Shown: positions 26,302-34,846, numbered from the stretch's first letter. The stretch is DNA of 64,000 nucleotides from Rhodothermales bacterium (GCA_039944855.1 JBDUXZ010000023.1:62001-126000), one strand, 5' to 3'. Notes: generated by a model from the sequence alone, not told the origin. Translations and numbers: made by a program.

Positions 26302-28404
26302 GTGAGCGTACTCGACAACGACATCGAAGAGCTCCCCGGCGTGGGGAAGCGTCGGGCCGAGCCGCTGCGGAAGGCGGGCGTGAAGACGTTCCGCGACCTC
26401 CTCCGCACCTACCCCCGCCGCTACCTCGACCGCTCGACGGTGACGCCGATCCGCCAGCTCGCGGCGGGCAGCGAGGCCGTCACCGTTGTCGGCTTCGTGA
26501 AGGCGAAGAACCTCGTGCCGGGGCGCGGCGGGAAGAAGCGGTTCGAGCTCCTCGTGCAGGACGAGAGCGGCGGCACGCTGAAGTGCGTGTGGTTCCGCGG
26601 CGCGAACTACATCCACCGCCTGTTCGAGACCGAGGAGCGCGTAGCCTTCCACGGCAAGGCCGAGCAGTACGGCCGCACGTTCTCGATGGCCCACCCCGAC
26701 TTCGACAAGCTCGACGCCGAGAGCGCCGCGCTCGACACGGGCCGGATCATCCCGCTCTACCCCGGCGGCGCGGCGCTCGACAAAGTCGGCCTCACCAGCC
26801 GGTCGTTCCGGCGGCTGATCTACGGGCTCATCAAGGAGCACGGGCTCGAAATCCCCGAAGTGCTGCCCGATTGGGTGCGGGAGCGGTACGACCTCATCCC
26901 CGGCAATGTCGCCCTCCGTGCTATCCACTTCCCGAAAGACGCGGGCGAGCTCGGGCGGGCGCGGCGGCGGCTGAAGTTCGAAGAGCTGTTCTTCCTCCAG
27001 CTCCTGCTCGCGCTCACGCACCAGAAGCGGCAGGACGTGGCCGGCCCGCCGTTCGGCCCGCCCGGCGACTACGCCCGGCGCTTCGTGAACGACGTGCTCC
27101 CGTTTACGCTCACGGGCGCACAGCTCCGTTCCATCGAGGACGTGGCGAACGACACGATGACGGGGCGGCAGATGAACCGGCTCATCCAGGGCGACGTCGG
27201 CAGCGGCAAGACCGTCGTCGCCGTCGCGGCGATGATGCAGGCGCTCGACTCCGGCTTCCAGAGCGCGTTCATGGCGCCGACCGAGATCCTCGCCGAGCAG
27301 CATTTTTCCAACCTCCAGAAGTACTTCGAGCCGCTCGGCGTCGAGGTCCGGTTGCTGATCGGCGGGCAGCGGAAGCTGCTGCGCGAAGAGATTCTGGCGG
27401 ATCTGAAAGAGGGTCGCGCTGCCGTCGCCGTCGGGACGCACGCGCTCATCGAGGACAACGTGGAGTTCCAGAACCTCGGCCTCGCGATCGTCGACGAGCA
27501 GCACCGGTTCGGGGTGATGCAGCGGGCGCGGATGTTCCGCAAAGGCCCGAAGCCGCACATGCTGCTGATGACCGCGACGCCGATCCCGCGCTCCCTCGCG
27601 ATGACGGTCTACGGCGACCTCGACGTGTCGATTATGAACGAGCGGCCGGCCGGGCGGAAGCCCATCGACACGCGGCTCTACACCGAGAAGCGGCGCGAGG
27701 AGGCGTACGCATTCATCAAAGAGCAGCTCCGGTCCGGGCGGCAGGCGTACGTCGTCTACCCGCTCGTCGGGGAGTCCGAGAGCGAGACCCTGGCCGACAT
27801 CAAAGACGCCGAGTCCGGCTTCGAGCAGCTCACTGAGCTGTTCCGCCCGTACCGCGTCGATCTCGTCCACGGCCAGCTCTTCTCGTACGAGAAAGACGAG
27901 GCGATGCAGCGGTTCAAGGCTGGCGAGACCGACATCCTCGTCGCCACGACCGTGATCGAAGTCGGCGTCGACGTGCCGAACGCGACGGTGATGGTGATCG
28001 AACACGCCGAGCGGTTCGGGCTGAGCCAGCTCCACCAGCTCCGGGGCCGCGTCGGCCGCGGCGCCGACCAGAGCTATTGCATGCTGATGGCCGACTACAA
28101 GCGCTCCGCCGAATCCGAGGAGCGGCTCAAAGCGATGCTCGACACCGACGACGGGTTCAAGATCTCCGAGATCGACTTGAAGCTTCGCGGCGCGGGCGAC
28201 TTCTTCGGCACGCGGCAGTCCGGCCTCCCCGCCTTCAAAATCGCCGACATCGTCAAAGACGCCGACCTCCTCGAGCTCGCCCGCGAGGCCGCCTTCGAAC
28301 TCGCCGGCCGCGATGCCCACCTCCGCCAGGCCGAGCACACCGACACGCGCCGGCACTTCGCCCGCACCGCGCCGAAGAGCCTCGGCTTCGCCCGCGTGGG
28401 GTAG
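26302..28404 (+). CDS. recG: ATP-dependent DNA helicase RecG
   Basis: 700 aa. RecG remodels stalled replication forks and Holliday junctions. An N-terminal helix-hairpin and wedge OB-fold domain begins ELPGVGKRRAEPLRKAGV. The SF2 helicase core has Walker A GDVGSGKT (K303), the RecG DEQH box at 398-401 (VDEQHRFGVMQR), MTATPIPRSL, and the C-terminal TRG-region QLHQLRGRVGRG. The start is GTG at 26302 (VSVLDNDIEELPG): an ATG at 26227 would add 25 low-similarity residues and overlap the preceding gene. Confidence 0.95.
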   Translation: MSVLDNDIEELPGVGKRRAEPLRKAGVKTFRDLLRTYPRRYLDRSTVTPIRQLAAGSEAVTVVGFVKAKNLVPGRGGKKRFELLVQDESGGTLKCVWFRGANYIHRLFETEERVAFHGKAEQYGRTFSMAHPDFDKLDAESAALDTGRIIPLYPGGAALDKVGLTSRSFRRLIYGLIKEHGLEIPEVLPDWVRERYDLIPGNVALRAIHFPKDAGELGRARRRLKFEELFFLQLLLALTHQKRQDVAGPPFGPPGDYARRFVNDVLPFTLTGAQLRSIEDVANDTMTGRQMNRLIQGDVGSGKTVVAVAAMMQALDSGFQSAFMAPTEILAEQHFSNLQKYFEPLGVEVRLLIGGQRKLLREEILADLKEGRAAVAVGTHALIEDNVEFQNLGLAIVDEQHRFGVMQRARMFRKGPKPHMLLMTATPIPRSLAMTVYGDLDVSIMNERPAGRKPIDTRLYTEKRREEAYAFIKEQLRSGRQAYVVYPLVGESESETLADIKDAESGFEQLTELFRPYRVDLVHGQLFSYEKDEAMQRFKAGETDILVATTVIEVGVDVPNATVMVIEHAERFGLSQLHQLRGRVGRGADQSYCMLMADYKRSAESEERLKAMLDTDDGFKISEIDLKLRGAGDFFGTRQSGLPAFKIADIVKDADLLELAREAAFELAGRDAHLRQAEHTDTRRHFARTAPKSLGFARVG

Positions 28405-28453
28405 GCCACGGCTCTTTTTCTATGAGGGGTTGCGCAGACGTGGCAGGATAGTT

Positions 28454-28470
28454 ACTTTGTATCATAAAGT
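28454..28470 (+). promoter_or_regulatory. Operator-like palindrome, copy 1
   Basis: ACTTTGTATCATAAAGT, with inverted ACTTT/AAAGT ends, 16 bp upstream of the membrane-protein start at 28487. The reverse complement of copy 2 (29652-29668) matches it at 15 of 17 positions. Both flank the winged-helix regulator gene at 29256-29591, the likely binder. The site is strikingly A/T-rich against its surroundings and may overlap the promoter. Confidence 0.75.
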
Positions 28471-28486
28471 TCTTCACTGCGAGTTG

Positions 28487-29155
28487 ATGATGCCGAACGA
28501 CCGACCCGCCCTCCGCCGCGACGAGCCCGCGCTCCCGCCCGACCACCGCGCCGAAGCCCACCTCCGGTTCATCCGCGACACGATGTCGCGGACGGCCGAG
28601 TTCACCGCCGTCTCCGGGTGGGGCGGCGTCGCGATGGGCGTGACGGCGCTCGGGGCCGCCGCGCTCGCGGCCCAGCAACCCGACGTCTCCGGCTGGCTTC
28701 GGGTGTGGGCGGCCGAAGCGCTCGTCGGCTTCGCGATCGGGGCGTGGACGACGGCGCGGAAGGCGCAGCAGCACGGCGCGCCGCTCCTCAGCGGGCAGGG
28801 GCGGAAGTTCCTCCTCGGCCTCGCGCCCGCCATCTTCACCGGCCTCGTGCTCACGCTCGCCGTCTACGGCTTCGACCTCGACGCGGCGCGGTACGACGCC
28901 GTCGTCGCAGGTGCGGAGCCGTCGCTGAGCCTGCGGCTGCTGCCGGGGCTGTGGCTACTGCTCTACGGCGCGGGCGTCGTCTCGGCGGGGATGTTCTCGA
29001 TCCGCCTCATCCCGCTCTTGGGAGCGGCGCTCATGCTCGTCGGCACGCTCGCGCTCCTCTCGCCCGCCGCGTGGGGCGATGCCTGGATGGCGGCCGGGTT
29101 CGGCGGGCTGCACCTCGCCTTCGGGCTCCTCATCGCCTACCGACACGGAGGATAG
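28487..29155 (+). CDS. Six-helix inner-membrane protein of the envelope module
   Basis: 222 aa from the ATG at 28487; a second ATG follows immediately. A polar N-terminus (residues 1-40) has an amphipathic helix, HLRFIRDTMSRTAEFTAVSG. Six membrane helices follow, at about residues 42-62, 68-88, 105-125, 148-168, 172-192 and 198-218. I recognise the RFIRxTMxxxxxFTAVxGWGG beginning as that of uncharacterised membrane proteins often encoded beside small winged-helix regulators, but know no function. It is the first gene after operator copy 1 and is followed after 100 bp by the regulator, suggesting a shared transcript and autoregulation. Confidence 0.75.
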   Translation: MMPNDRPALRRDEPALPPDHRAEAHLRFIRDTMSRTAEFTAVSGWGGVAMGVTALGAAALAAQQPDVSGWLRVWAAEALVGFAIGAWTTARKAQQHGAPLLSGQGRKFLLGLAPAIFTGLVLTLAVYGFDLDAARYDAVVAGAEPSLSLRLLPGLWLLLYGAGVVSAGMFSIRLIPLLGAALMLVGTLALLSPAAWGDAWMAAGFGGLHLAFGLLIAYRHGG

Positions 29156-29255
29156 GCTGTGTCCGATAACTCAATCACGGCCTACGCACGGTTCCCAACG
29201 CCCCCCGCCGCAAGGCGTGCTCGGCTTCGTTCTGCATCACCGGACACACCCTGAC

Positions 29256-29591
29256 ATGGCAAAGATCACTCGGGCCAAACGGAAAGCGGCGACGACGCCC
29301 GCGCCCCAACTCGACAAGCTGATCCACGAGCGGATGCGGCTCGGGATCGTGAGCGCGCTCGCGGCGGGCGGGCGGATGGCGTTCACCGATCTCAAGTCCG
29401 TGCTCGACACGAGCGACGGCAACCTCAGCGTCCACGCCCGCAAGCTCGAAGACGCCGGCTACATCGCCTGCCACAAGTCGTTCGACGACCGCACGCCGCG
29501 GACGGAGTACGAGCTGACGGCGGCGGGGCGGACGGCGCTCGAGGCGTACCTCGACCAGATGGAAGCGATCATCCAGACAGCGCGGCGGTGA
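29256..29591 (+). CDS. Winged-helix transcriptional regulator (MarR/HTH_34-like)
   Basis: 111 aa from the ATG at 29256. After a basic N-terminus (MAKITRAKRKAA) comes a single winged-helix domain: LIHERMRLGIVSALAAGGRM, FTDLKSVLDTSDGNLSVHAR (recognition-helix region), KLEDAGYIACHKSF and the wing RTPRTEYELTAAGRTALEAY. The pattern fits PF13601 (HTH_34)-type regulators, small dimeric repressors related to MarR and ArsR proteins. No ligand-binding domain or cysteine cluster is present, so the signal is unknown. Matching palindromes in front of 28487 and 29674 make it the likely regulator of both flanking transcripts. Confidence 0.85.
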   Translation: MAKITRAKRKAATTPAPQLDKLIHERMRLGIVSALAAGGRMAFTDLKSVLDTSDGNLSVHARKLEDAGYIACHKSFDDRTPRTEYELTAAGRTALEAYLDQMEAIIQTARR

Positions 29592-29650
29592 CCGAAGCGC
29601 CGTAGCCGAAGCGGGGGGCGGCACAGCCTCTCGCTTTCTCTGACTCTCTG

Positions 29651-29669
29651 TACTTTATAACACAAAGTA
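29651..29669 (+). promoter_or_regulatory. Operator-like palindrome, copy 2
   Basis: TACTTTATAACACAAAGTA, with inverted TACTTT/AAAGTA ends, ending 4 bp before the uppS ATG at 29674. Reversed, its inner 17 bp agree with copy 1 at 15 positions. A bound repressor here would cover the promoter or the translation start region. The transcript is probably leaderless or has a very short leader. Confidence 0.75.
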
Positions 29670-29673
29670 ATTT

Positions 29674-30438
29674 ATGAATACACATAGCGAACTCCACGTC
29701 GCCCTCATCATGGACGGCAACGGCCGCTGGGCGCAGGCGCGCGGCGGCCCCCGCACCGACGGCCACCGCGCCGGCGTCGAGACCGTGCGGCGCATCGTCG
29801 AGGCCGCGCCGGGGCTCGGGCTGGGGACGCTCTCGCTCTACGCGTTCTCGTCGGACAACTGGAAGCGGCCGGCGGTGGAAGTGGCGGCGCTGATGGGGCT
29901 GCTCCGCCGGTTCCTCACGGCCGAGATCGCCCGGCTCAAACGCGGCGACGTACGGCTGAGCGTGATCGGCCGGCGCGACCGACTGCCGTCGTCGGTGCGG
30001 GCAGCGATCGCACGGGCGGAGTGGGAGACGCGGCGCGGGAGCGGGCTGCACCTCCGCATCGCCGTGGACTACTCGGCGCGGGACGCCCTCTGCCGGGCCG
30101 CCGCGTCGGTGGGCGACGCCACCACGCGGGCCGACTTCACCGACGCCCTCGCTGCGGCGATGCATAGCCCGAGCGCGCCCGACGTGGACCTCCTCGTTCG
30201 CACCGGCGGCGAGCAGCGGCTGAGCGACTTCCTGCTGTGGGAGTGCGCCTACGCCGAACTCCTGTTCGTCCCGACGCTCTGGCCCGACTTCACCGCCGCC
30301 GACCTCGCCGCCGCCGTCGCCGACTTCCGCCGCCGGACGCGGCGCTTCGGCGGGCTCGGCGGTGCTTCCGAACGGGGTGCGGTGCCTCACGCGGGCGCAG
30401 CACGTTGCGCCCCTACGGATGCCGTGGGCGCAGGCTGA
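29674..30438 (+). CDS. uppS: Undecaprenyl diphosphate synthase-like cis-prenyltransferase (divergent paralog)
   Basis: 254 aa. Catalytic segment [14 protein letters not shown] holds the Mg-binding D14, followed by [37 protein letters not shown], and the C-terminal [20 protein letters not shown] and LWPDF. UppS makes the C55 lipid carrier for cell-wall and polysaccharide synthesis. The strand usually reading ALNYGGR is AVDYSAR here, and RTSGE is RTGGE, marking a subfamily distinct from housekeeping UppS. The last 25 residues (after RRFGGLGG) are outside the family and are encoded by a REP-like sequence. Expression from operator copy 2, together with the CreD-like gene, suggests use under envelope stress. 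Confidence 0.88.
   Translation: MNTHSELHVALIMDGNGRWAQARGGPRTDGHRAGVETVRRIVEAAPGLGLGTLSLYAFSSDNWKRPAVEVAALMGLLRRFLTAEIARLKRGDVRLSVIGRRDRLPSSVRAAIARAEWETRRGSGLHLRIAVDYSARDALCRAAASVGDATTRADFTDALAAAMHSPSAPDVDLLVRTGGEQRLSDFLLWECAYAELLFVPTLWPDFTAADLAAAVADFRRRTRRFGGLGGASERGAVPHAGAARCAPTDAVGAG
30391..30416 (+). repeat. Degenerate REP-like palindrome inside the uppS 3' end
   Basis: GGGCGCAGCACGTTGCGCCC with CTAC following matches the element at 54006-54033 except for a base in the inner arm and the missing GTAG foot on the left. It lies within codons for the last residues of UppS, so the reading frame appears to run through an old insertion. Confidence 0.6.
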
Positions 30439-30476
30439 GGCGGATTCCGCCGCGCTCCCCGATAGCTCGCCATCCT

Positions 30477-30504
30477 GTACAGACGCAGCATGCTGCGTCT
30501 GTAC
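30477..30504. repeat. REP-like 28-bp perfect palindrome
   Basis: Left arm GTACAGACGCAGCA (30477-30490), right arm its exact complement TGCTGCGTCTGTAC (30491-30504), no spacer. Near-identical to 50738-50765. It is between uppS and the CreD-like gene, 28 bp before the latter's start, and forms an RNA hairpin in either direction. Confidence 0.85.
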
Positions 30505-30532
30505 TTCTCACCCTTTAACCCTTTTCGAAGCC

Positions 30533-31798
30533 ATGCTCAAACGCATCATCGCTATCGCTTTCATCTTCGGCTGCACGTCGGTCGCGTGGTTCGTCCTCGG
30601 CGGCGCCGTCACCGTCCGCACCCACGAACAAGACACTTCGCTCCGCAGCGCCGTCGGCCAACTCTGGGGTGGGCGGCAGGTCCAGCGCGCACCCCTCGTC
30701 GAACAGCTCGTTCCGTACGAGGAGACCGTGCAAAAGGTGGTCGACGGGCAGGTCACGACGGAGACCGTCGAGCGCGTCCGCACCGAGCCGCACCCGCTCG
30801 CGGCGAGCGACCTCCGCGTCGGGCTCGCGCTCGAACACCGCAAGAAAGGGCTCCTGTGGTATCCGACGTACGAGGCCGATTTCGCCGGCCGCTACGCGAT
30901 CCATAACTCCGGCGACACCGCCGCGCGCTACCGAATCCGCTACCGCTTCCCCGAAGGCGCGCCCGTCCTCGACGGGTTCGACTTCGTCGTTGACGGCGAG
31001 CCGGCGGGCGATGCGGCGATGGGCGACGGGGGGGCGATGCGGGAGGTGGAAGTCGGGCCGGGGGAGACGGTCGGGTTCCGCGTCGCGTACCGGTCGCAGG
31101 GCGTCGAGACGTGGCGCTACGCCTTCGGCGAGCACACGCAGCAGGTCCGCGACTTCCGGCTCGTGCTCGCGACCGACTTCGACAAGATCGACTTCCCGGC
31201 GGGCACGCTCGCCGCAACCGAGAAGGTGCGCCGCGGCGACGGGTGGGCGCTCACGTGGCGCTACACGAACCTCGTCGCCGACGCCGGGCTCGGCCTCGCC
31301 CTCCCCGAGAAGCTGAACCCCGGCCCGTGGGTGAGCCGGGTGACGTTCTTCGCGCCGGTCTCCCTCTTCCTGTTCTTCTTCATGCTCCTCCTGCTCAGCC
31401 TCATGCGCGGCGTCCGCCTTCACCCCATGCATTACTTCTTCCTCGGCGCGTCGTTCTTCGCGTTCCACCTCCTCCTCGCCTACCTCGTGGATCACCTCTC
31501 GGTGCACATCGCTGTGGCGATCTGTTCGGTCGTCTCGGTTGGGCTCGTCGTGTCGTACATGCGGCTCGTGACGGGGGCGCGGTTCGCGCTCGTCGAGGTC
31601 GGCGGGGCGCAACTCGTCTACCTCGTCGGGTTTGCGTACACGTTCTTCCTCGACGGCGCGACGGGGCTGATGGTGACGGTGCTCTGCATCGCGACGCTCT
31701 TCGGGTCGATGCAGCTCACGGGGCGGCTTGACTGGGAGCAGGTGTTCGGCCGGCCCGAGCCGCAGCCGCTGAAGTCAGCAGCCCCGGCGACGGCATGA
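30533..31798 (+). CDS. CreD-like inner-membrane protein
   Basis: 421 aa from the ATG at 30533. One N-terminal helix (residues 5-25), a long periplasmic region of about 235 residues, then five C-terminal helices from about residue 272. The C-terminal part, [20 protein letters not shown] followed by [15 protein letters not shown], is the signature of CreD (PF06123), the inner-membrane protein linked to the CreBC system and colicin/beta-lactam tolerance in Escherichia coli. Its biochemical role is unknown. Here it lies 94 bp after uppS, with a REP-like hairpin between, and is probably transcribed from operator copy 2. No creBC genes are nearby. Confidence 0.85.
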   Translation: MLKRIIAIAFIFGCTSVAWFVLGGAVTVRTHEQDTSLRSAVGQLWGGRQVQRAPLVEQLVPYEETVQKVVDGQVTTETVERVRTEPHPLAASDLRVGLALEHRKKGLLWYPTYEADFAGRYAIHNSGDTAARYRIRYRFPEGAPVLDGFDFVVDGEPAGDAAMGDGGAMREVEVGPGETVGFRVAYRSQGVETWRYAFGEHTQQVRDFRLVLATDFDKIDFPAGTLAATEKVRRGDGWALTWRYTNLVADAGLGLALPEKLNPGPWVSRVTFFAPVSLFLFFFMLLLLSLMRGVRLHPMHYFFLGASFFAFHLLLAYLVDHLSVHIAVAICSVVSVGLVVSYMRLVTGARFALVEVGGAQLVYLVGFAYTFFLDGATGLMVTVLCIATLFGSMQLTGRLDWEQVFGRPEPQPLKSAAPATA

Positions 31799-31949
31799 CG
31801 CCGTGTGGAGGTTCGGAGGAGGGTCCGTTGAACCCCGGGGAAAACCTGCCCGGCGGAAACAGCCGCCTGCCGGTTCCGTTCAATCTTCGCTCGCTCGAAA
31901 TCGAAGTCTTGCACCCGAACTGACAGCAATCATCAAGAGGCATTCCCCC

Positions 31950-32294
31950 ATGGCCGACAACGCCAAGTACGTCACCGTGACCGACGCCAACTTCCAGGAC
32001 GAAGTCCTCAACAGCGACCAGCCCGTCCTCGTGGACTTCTGGGCGACGTGGTGCGGCCCTTGCCGCACGATCGCGCCGACGATCGAGGAACTCGCTGCCG
32101 AGTACGAAGGCAAAGCGAAAGTGGCTAAACTCGACGTGGACAACAACCCGCAGGTCGCCATGCAGTTCGGCATCCGCAGCATCCCCACGCTGATGTTCTT
32201 CAAGGGCGGCCGCGTCGTCGACCAGGCCGTCGGCGTCCTCCCGAAGCGCGCCATCGCTGAGAAGCTGGACACGCTGGCTACCGAAACGGCGTAG
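31950..32294 (+). CDS. trxA: Thioredoxin
   Basis: 114 aa, classical thioredoxin. Active site WCGPC with C35 and C38, preceded by VLVDFWATW and followed by the cis-proline loop [10 protein letters not shown] and GG. It reduces protein disulfides in the cytoplasm and takes electrons from the TrxB encoded downstream. No signal peptide, and the usual acidic N-terminal strand is present ([13 protein letters not shown]). The ATG at 31950 is 18 bp after a short AAGAGG, one of few possible ribosome-binding-like sequences in the window. Confidence 0.96.
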   Translation: MADNAKYVTVTDANFQDEVLNSDQPVLVDFWATWCGPCRTIAPTIEELAAEYEGKAKVAKLDVDNNPQVAMQFGIRSIPTLMFFKGGRVVDQAVGVLPKRAIAEKLDTLATETA

Positions 32295-32311
32295 CCGCTC
32301 GACATAGGTCC

Positions 32312-32364
32312 TAAAACGTAAGGGTGCTCGCAGCGACATGGCCGCGACGTACCCTTACGTTTTA
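32312..32364 (+). terminator. Inverted repeat between trxA and trxB, terminator or attenuator
   Basis: Perfect 14-bp inverted repeat (TAAAACGTAAGGGT at 32312-32325 with its complement at 32351-32364) around a 25-nt loop, ending TTTTATGTTTC. It is A/T-richer than its surroundings. It begins 18 bp after trxA and ends 38 bp before trxB. Confidence 0.7.
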
Positions 32365-32401
32365 TGTTTCACGCTCCCTCGCTCTCGTCTTACCCATCGC
32401 C

Positions 32402-33466
32402 ATGACCTCCCCGAACGGAACCTCCGACCTCTCCGCTTTCGACTTTGACGCTGCCGAGCGCCGCGCCGTCGTCATCATCGGTACCGGGCCGGCGGGGCTC
32501 ACGGCGGCGCTCTACGCCGCCCGCGCGAACCTCGAACCGCTCGTGTTCCAGGGCCTCCAGCCCGGCGGCCAACTCGTCACCACGACCGACGTCGAGAACT
32601 ACCCCGGCTATCCCGACGGCGTCCTGGGGCCGGAGATGATGGCGGACTTCGAGAAGCAGGCCGCCCGCTTCGGCGCCGACCTCCGCCACGGCTCCGTCAC
32701 CGCCGTCGACTTCTCCGAGCGCCCGTTCCGCCTCGTCGTGGACGAGGAGACGCCGGTGCTCGCCGACACCGTCATCATTTCGACGGGTGCGAGCGCGAAG
32801 TACCTCGGGCTCGACAACGAGAAGCGCCTGCTCGGGCGCGGGGTCTCCGCCTGCGCGACGTGCGACGGCGCGTTCTTCCGCGACGAGCACCTCGCGATCG
32901 TCGGAGGCGGCGACACGGCGATGGAGGAGGCCCTCTTCCTCACGCGGTTCGCCAAGAAGGTCACCGTCGTCCACCGCCGCGACGAGCTTCGCGCCTCGCA
33001 GATCATGCAGGAGCGGGCCTTCGCGAACGACAAGATCGAGTTTATGTGGAACACCGCCGTCGTCGACGTGCTCGGCGAGAATGCGGTCGAGGGGCTCCGC
33101 CTGAAGGACACGGAGACGGACGAGGAGCGGACGCTCGACGTCACCGGCTTCTTCGTCGCGATTGGCCACCAGCCGAACACGGCCCTCTTCGAGGGCTGGC
33201 TTGACATGGACGAGACGGGCTACATCCAGACCCTCCCCGACTCGACGTATACGAACGTCGAGGGCGTCTTCGCCTGCGGCGATGCGCAGGACCACGTCTA
33301 CCGGCAGGCCATCACCGCCGCCGGCACCGGCTGCATGGCCGCGATCGACGCCGAGCGCTGGCTCGCCGAGCAGGGCGAGATCTCCGGCGTCCGCACCGAG
33401 ACCGAGTACCACGCCGCCGCCGCCGAGGACAGCAGCGACGGCGAGGCGGTGCAGGCGAAACTCTAG
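32402..33466 (+). CDS. trxB: Thioredoxin-disulfide reductase
   Basis: 354 aa. FAD site IIGTGPAGLTAALYAARA near residue 25, redox pair C151-C154 in SACATCDGAFF, NADPH site IVGGGDTAMEEALFL, and C-terminal FAD motif VFACGDAQDHVYRQAITAAG. It passes electrons from NADPH to thioredoxin. The C-terminus has about 30 extra Glu/Ala-rich residues (TEYHAAAAEDSSDGEAVQAK) beyond the core fold, probably disordered. The start ATG at 32402 leaves 15 residues before the FAD strand. It pairs with trxA, though a strong hairpin lies between them. Confidence 0.96.
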   Translation: MTSPNGTSDLSAFDFDAAERRAVVIIGTGPAGLTAALYAARANLEPLVFQGLQPGGQLVTTTDVENYPGYPDGVLGPEMMADFEKQAARFGADLRHGSVTAVDFSERPFRLVVDEETPVLADTVIISTGASAKYLGLDNEKRLLGRGVSACATCDGAFFRDEHLAIVGGGDTAMEEALFLTRFAKKVTVVHRRDELRASQIMQERAFANDKIEFMWNTAVVDVLGENAVEGLRLKDTETDEERTLDVTGFFVAIGHQPNTALFEGWLDMDETGYIQTLPDSTYTNVEGVFACGDAQDHVYRQAITAAGTGCMAAIDAERWLAEQGEISGVRTETEYHAAAAEDSSDGEAVQAKL

Positions 33467-33553
33467 CCTCCCCGCGTTCTAGTTTCTGTGACAAGGTTGT
33501 GCCCGCGCGATGTCGACGCCGCGCCTCGGTCCGTCTCACCCTCCGCATCCGTT

Positions 33554-34075
33554 ATGAAAGCGATCCTCTGCGCGCTCCTCCTCCTCGTGTTCGCCGCCCC
33601 CACGCGGGCGCAGTCGCTGGAGGACAAGCTGGAGCATGCGCGGACCGTGGCGCGGGCGCGGATCGTGCTCGCGGAGGACGCGGCGCTGCGGTCCTTCACC
33701 TTTCAGCCGAGCGTGAGCGGCGACGTGCTGACGCTCGCCGGGACCGTCGAGACGCAGGCGCAGAAGGAGCGGGCGGGCGAGCTGGTGAGAGGCATCGAGG
33801 GCGTCCGCTCCGTCGTCAACACCGTCCGTGTGGCGAATGCGTCGGGGCCGGATCTGACGGATTTGCCCCCGGCGCCCCCGCCCACGGCGGCGGAGAGAGC
33901 GGCGGCCGAGGCGCAACCGGAGCCCGAGCCCGAGAAGGTCTTCCACACGGTCAAAAGCGGCGACACCGTTGGGGCGATCGCACGGCGCTACGGCGTCTCG
34001 ATCCGGGAGGTGCAGCGGCTCAACGGGCTGCGCGGCTCGACGATCCGCATTGGACAGCGGCTCCGCGTAAAATGA
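33554..34075 (+). CDS. Secreted BON-LysM domain protein
   Basis: 173 aa. Signal peptide MKAILCALLLLVFAAPTRAQ. Residues 25-97 fit a BON fold (RARIVLAEDAAL..VSGDVLTLAGTVETQAQKERAG..IEGVRSVVNTVRV), a domain that binds phospholipid or envelope surfaces. A Pro/Glu-rich linker (98-127) leads to a LysM peptidoglycan-binding domain (FHTVKSGDTVGAIARRYGVS, ending IRIGQRLRVK). The protein resembles YgaU/Kbp and OsmY combinations and is likely periplasmic, tying the wall to the membrane. It is 87 bp after trxB. Confidence 0.85.
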   Translation: MKAILCALLLLVFAAPTRAQSLEDKLEHARTVARARIVLAEDAALRSFTFQPSVSGDVLTLAGTVETQAQKERAGELVRGIEGVRSVVNTVRVANASGPDLTDLPPAPPPTAAERAAAEAQPEPEPEKVFHTVKSGDTVGAIARRYGVSIREVQRLNGLRGSTIRIGQRLRVK

Positions 34076-34109
34076 GCGCGGCGCCATCGCGAGGTAAAGG
34101 CGGCGTGCG

Positions 34110-34841
34110 GTGGAACGGAACGCCGTTTGGTATGGCGTAGCCATTGAGTCCGCCCCGTGCACCGGCGTCAAAGCGCTGGCGTGCGCGGCGGACGCCCCTC
34201 CCCCCGCCGCCTCGCTCGTCGTGCCCCCTCTCCGTTATCCGCTCTATGCCGGCATCCTCGCCGGCGACGTACGGCACGACGCGCTGGAGTTCTCGGCGGC
34301 GGGCATGAGCCTGACGCTGCCTGTGCTGGAGGACGCCGGGCTCGACCACCTCCGACGCGGCGACGAGTGCGCGGTCGTGCTCTGCGTCGGGGGCGCAGGC
34401 TGGCAGGAGGAATACGACGTGGTGCTGCGGCTCGCGGCGCGCGGGACGTCGATTGCCGGGTTCGCCTTCGTCGGGCTGCCGCCGCTCGCGCGCGTGGTGC
34501 TGGAGCGGCACGAGGCGGGCTACGACGGCCCGGACGGATCGGCGTGGGGCGACGAGGCGGCGGGCGACGTGTTCGGAGGCACGGCAGCGCCGTTCGCCTT
34601 TGCCCGACTCGCAGAGCCGACGGAGGTGTCGCGCCGGTTCATCCTCGCCATCAGCGAGACCGTGTTCGCCCTCACGCAGCGGCGGAACCAGCCGCCCTCG
34701 GCGTCCGAGCCTCCAGCGGACGCGCCGCCCGTCCGCCGGCGACGGCCCGTTTCGAATACGACCCCGGCCGGCACCGCCCTCGTCTACGCCCTCGCCCTCG
34801 TCGCCGTGCTGCTCATCGTCGCCGTGATGATGTTCGGCTAA
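34110..34841 (+). CDS. Tail-anchored protein with possible PilZ-like domain
   Basis: Up to 243 aa from the ATG at 34110; a GTG at 34221 would start just before the domain and may be the true start. Residues 40-140 (PLRYPLYAGIL, ALEFSAAGMSLTLPVLED, GDECAVVLCVGG, RLAARGTSIAGFAFVGL) have the strand spacing and SxxG turn of a PilZ beta-barrel, but the RxxxR and D/NxSxxG c-di-GMP motifs are only partly kept. An Arg/Pro-rich linker and one C-terminal helix (ALVYALALVAVLLIVAVMMF) follow, so it is tail-anchored with the domain in the cytoplasm. Function unknown; it may sense a nucleotide or only share the fold. Confidence 0.6.
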   Translation: MERNAVWYGVAIESAPCTGVKALACAADAPPPAASLVVPPLRYPLYAGILAGDVRHDALEFSAAGMSLTLPVLEDAGLDHLRRGDECAVVLCVGGAGWQEEYDVVLRLAARGTSIAGFAFVGLPPLARVVLERHEAGYDGPDGSAWGDEAAGDVFGGTAAPFAFARLAEPTEVSRRFILAISETVFALTQRRNQPPSASEPPADAPPVRRRRPVSNTTPAGTALVYALALVAVLLIVAVMMFG

Positions 34842-34846
34842 GTTGG

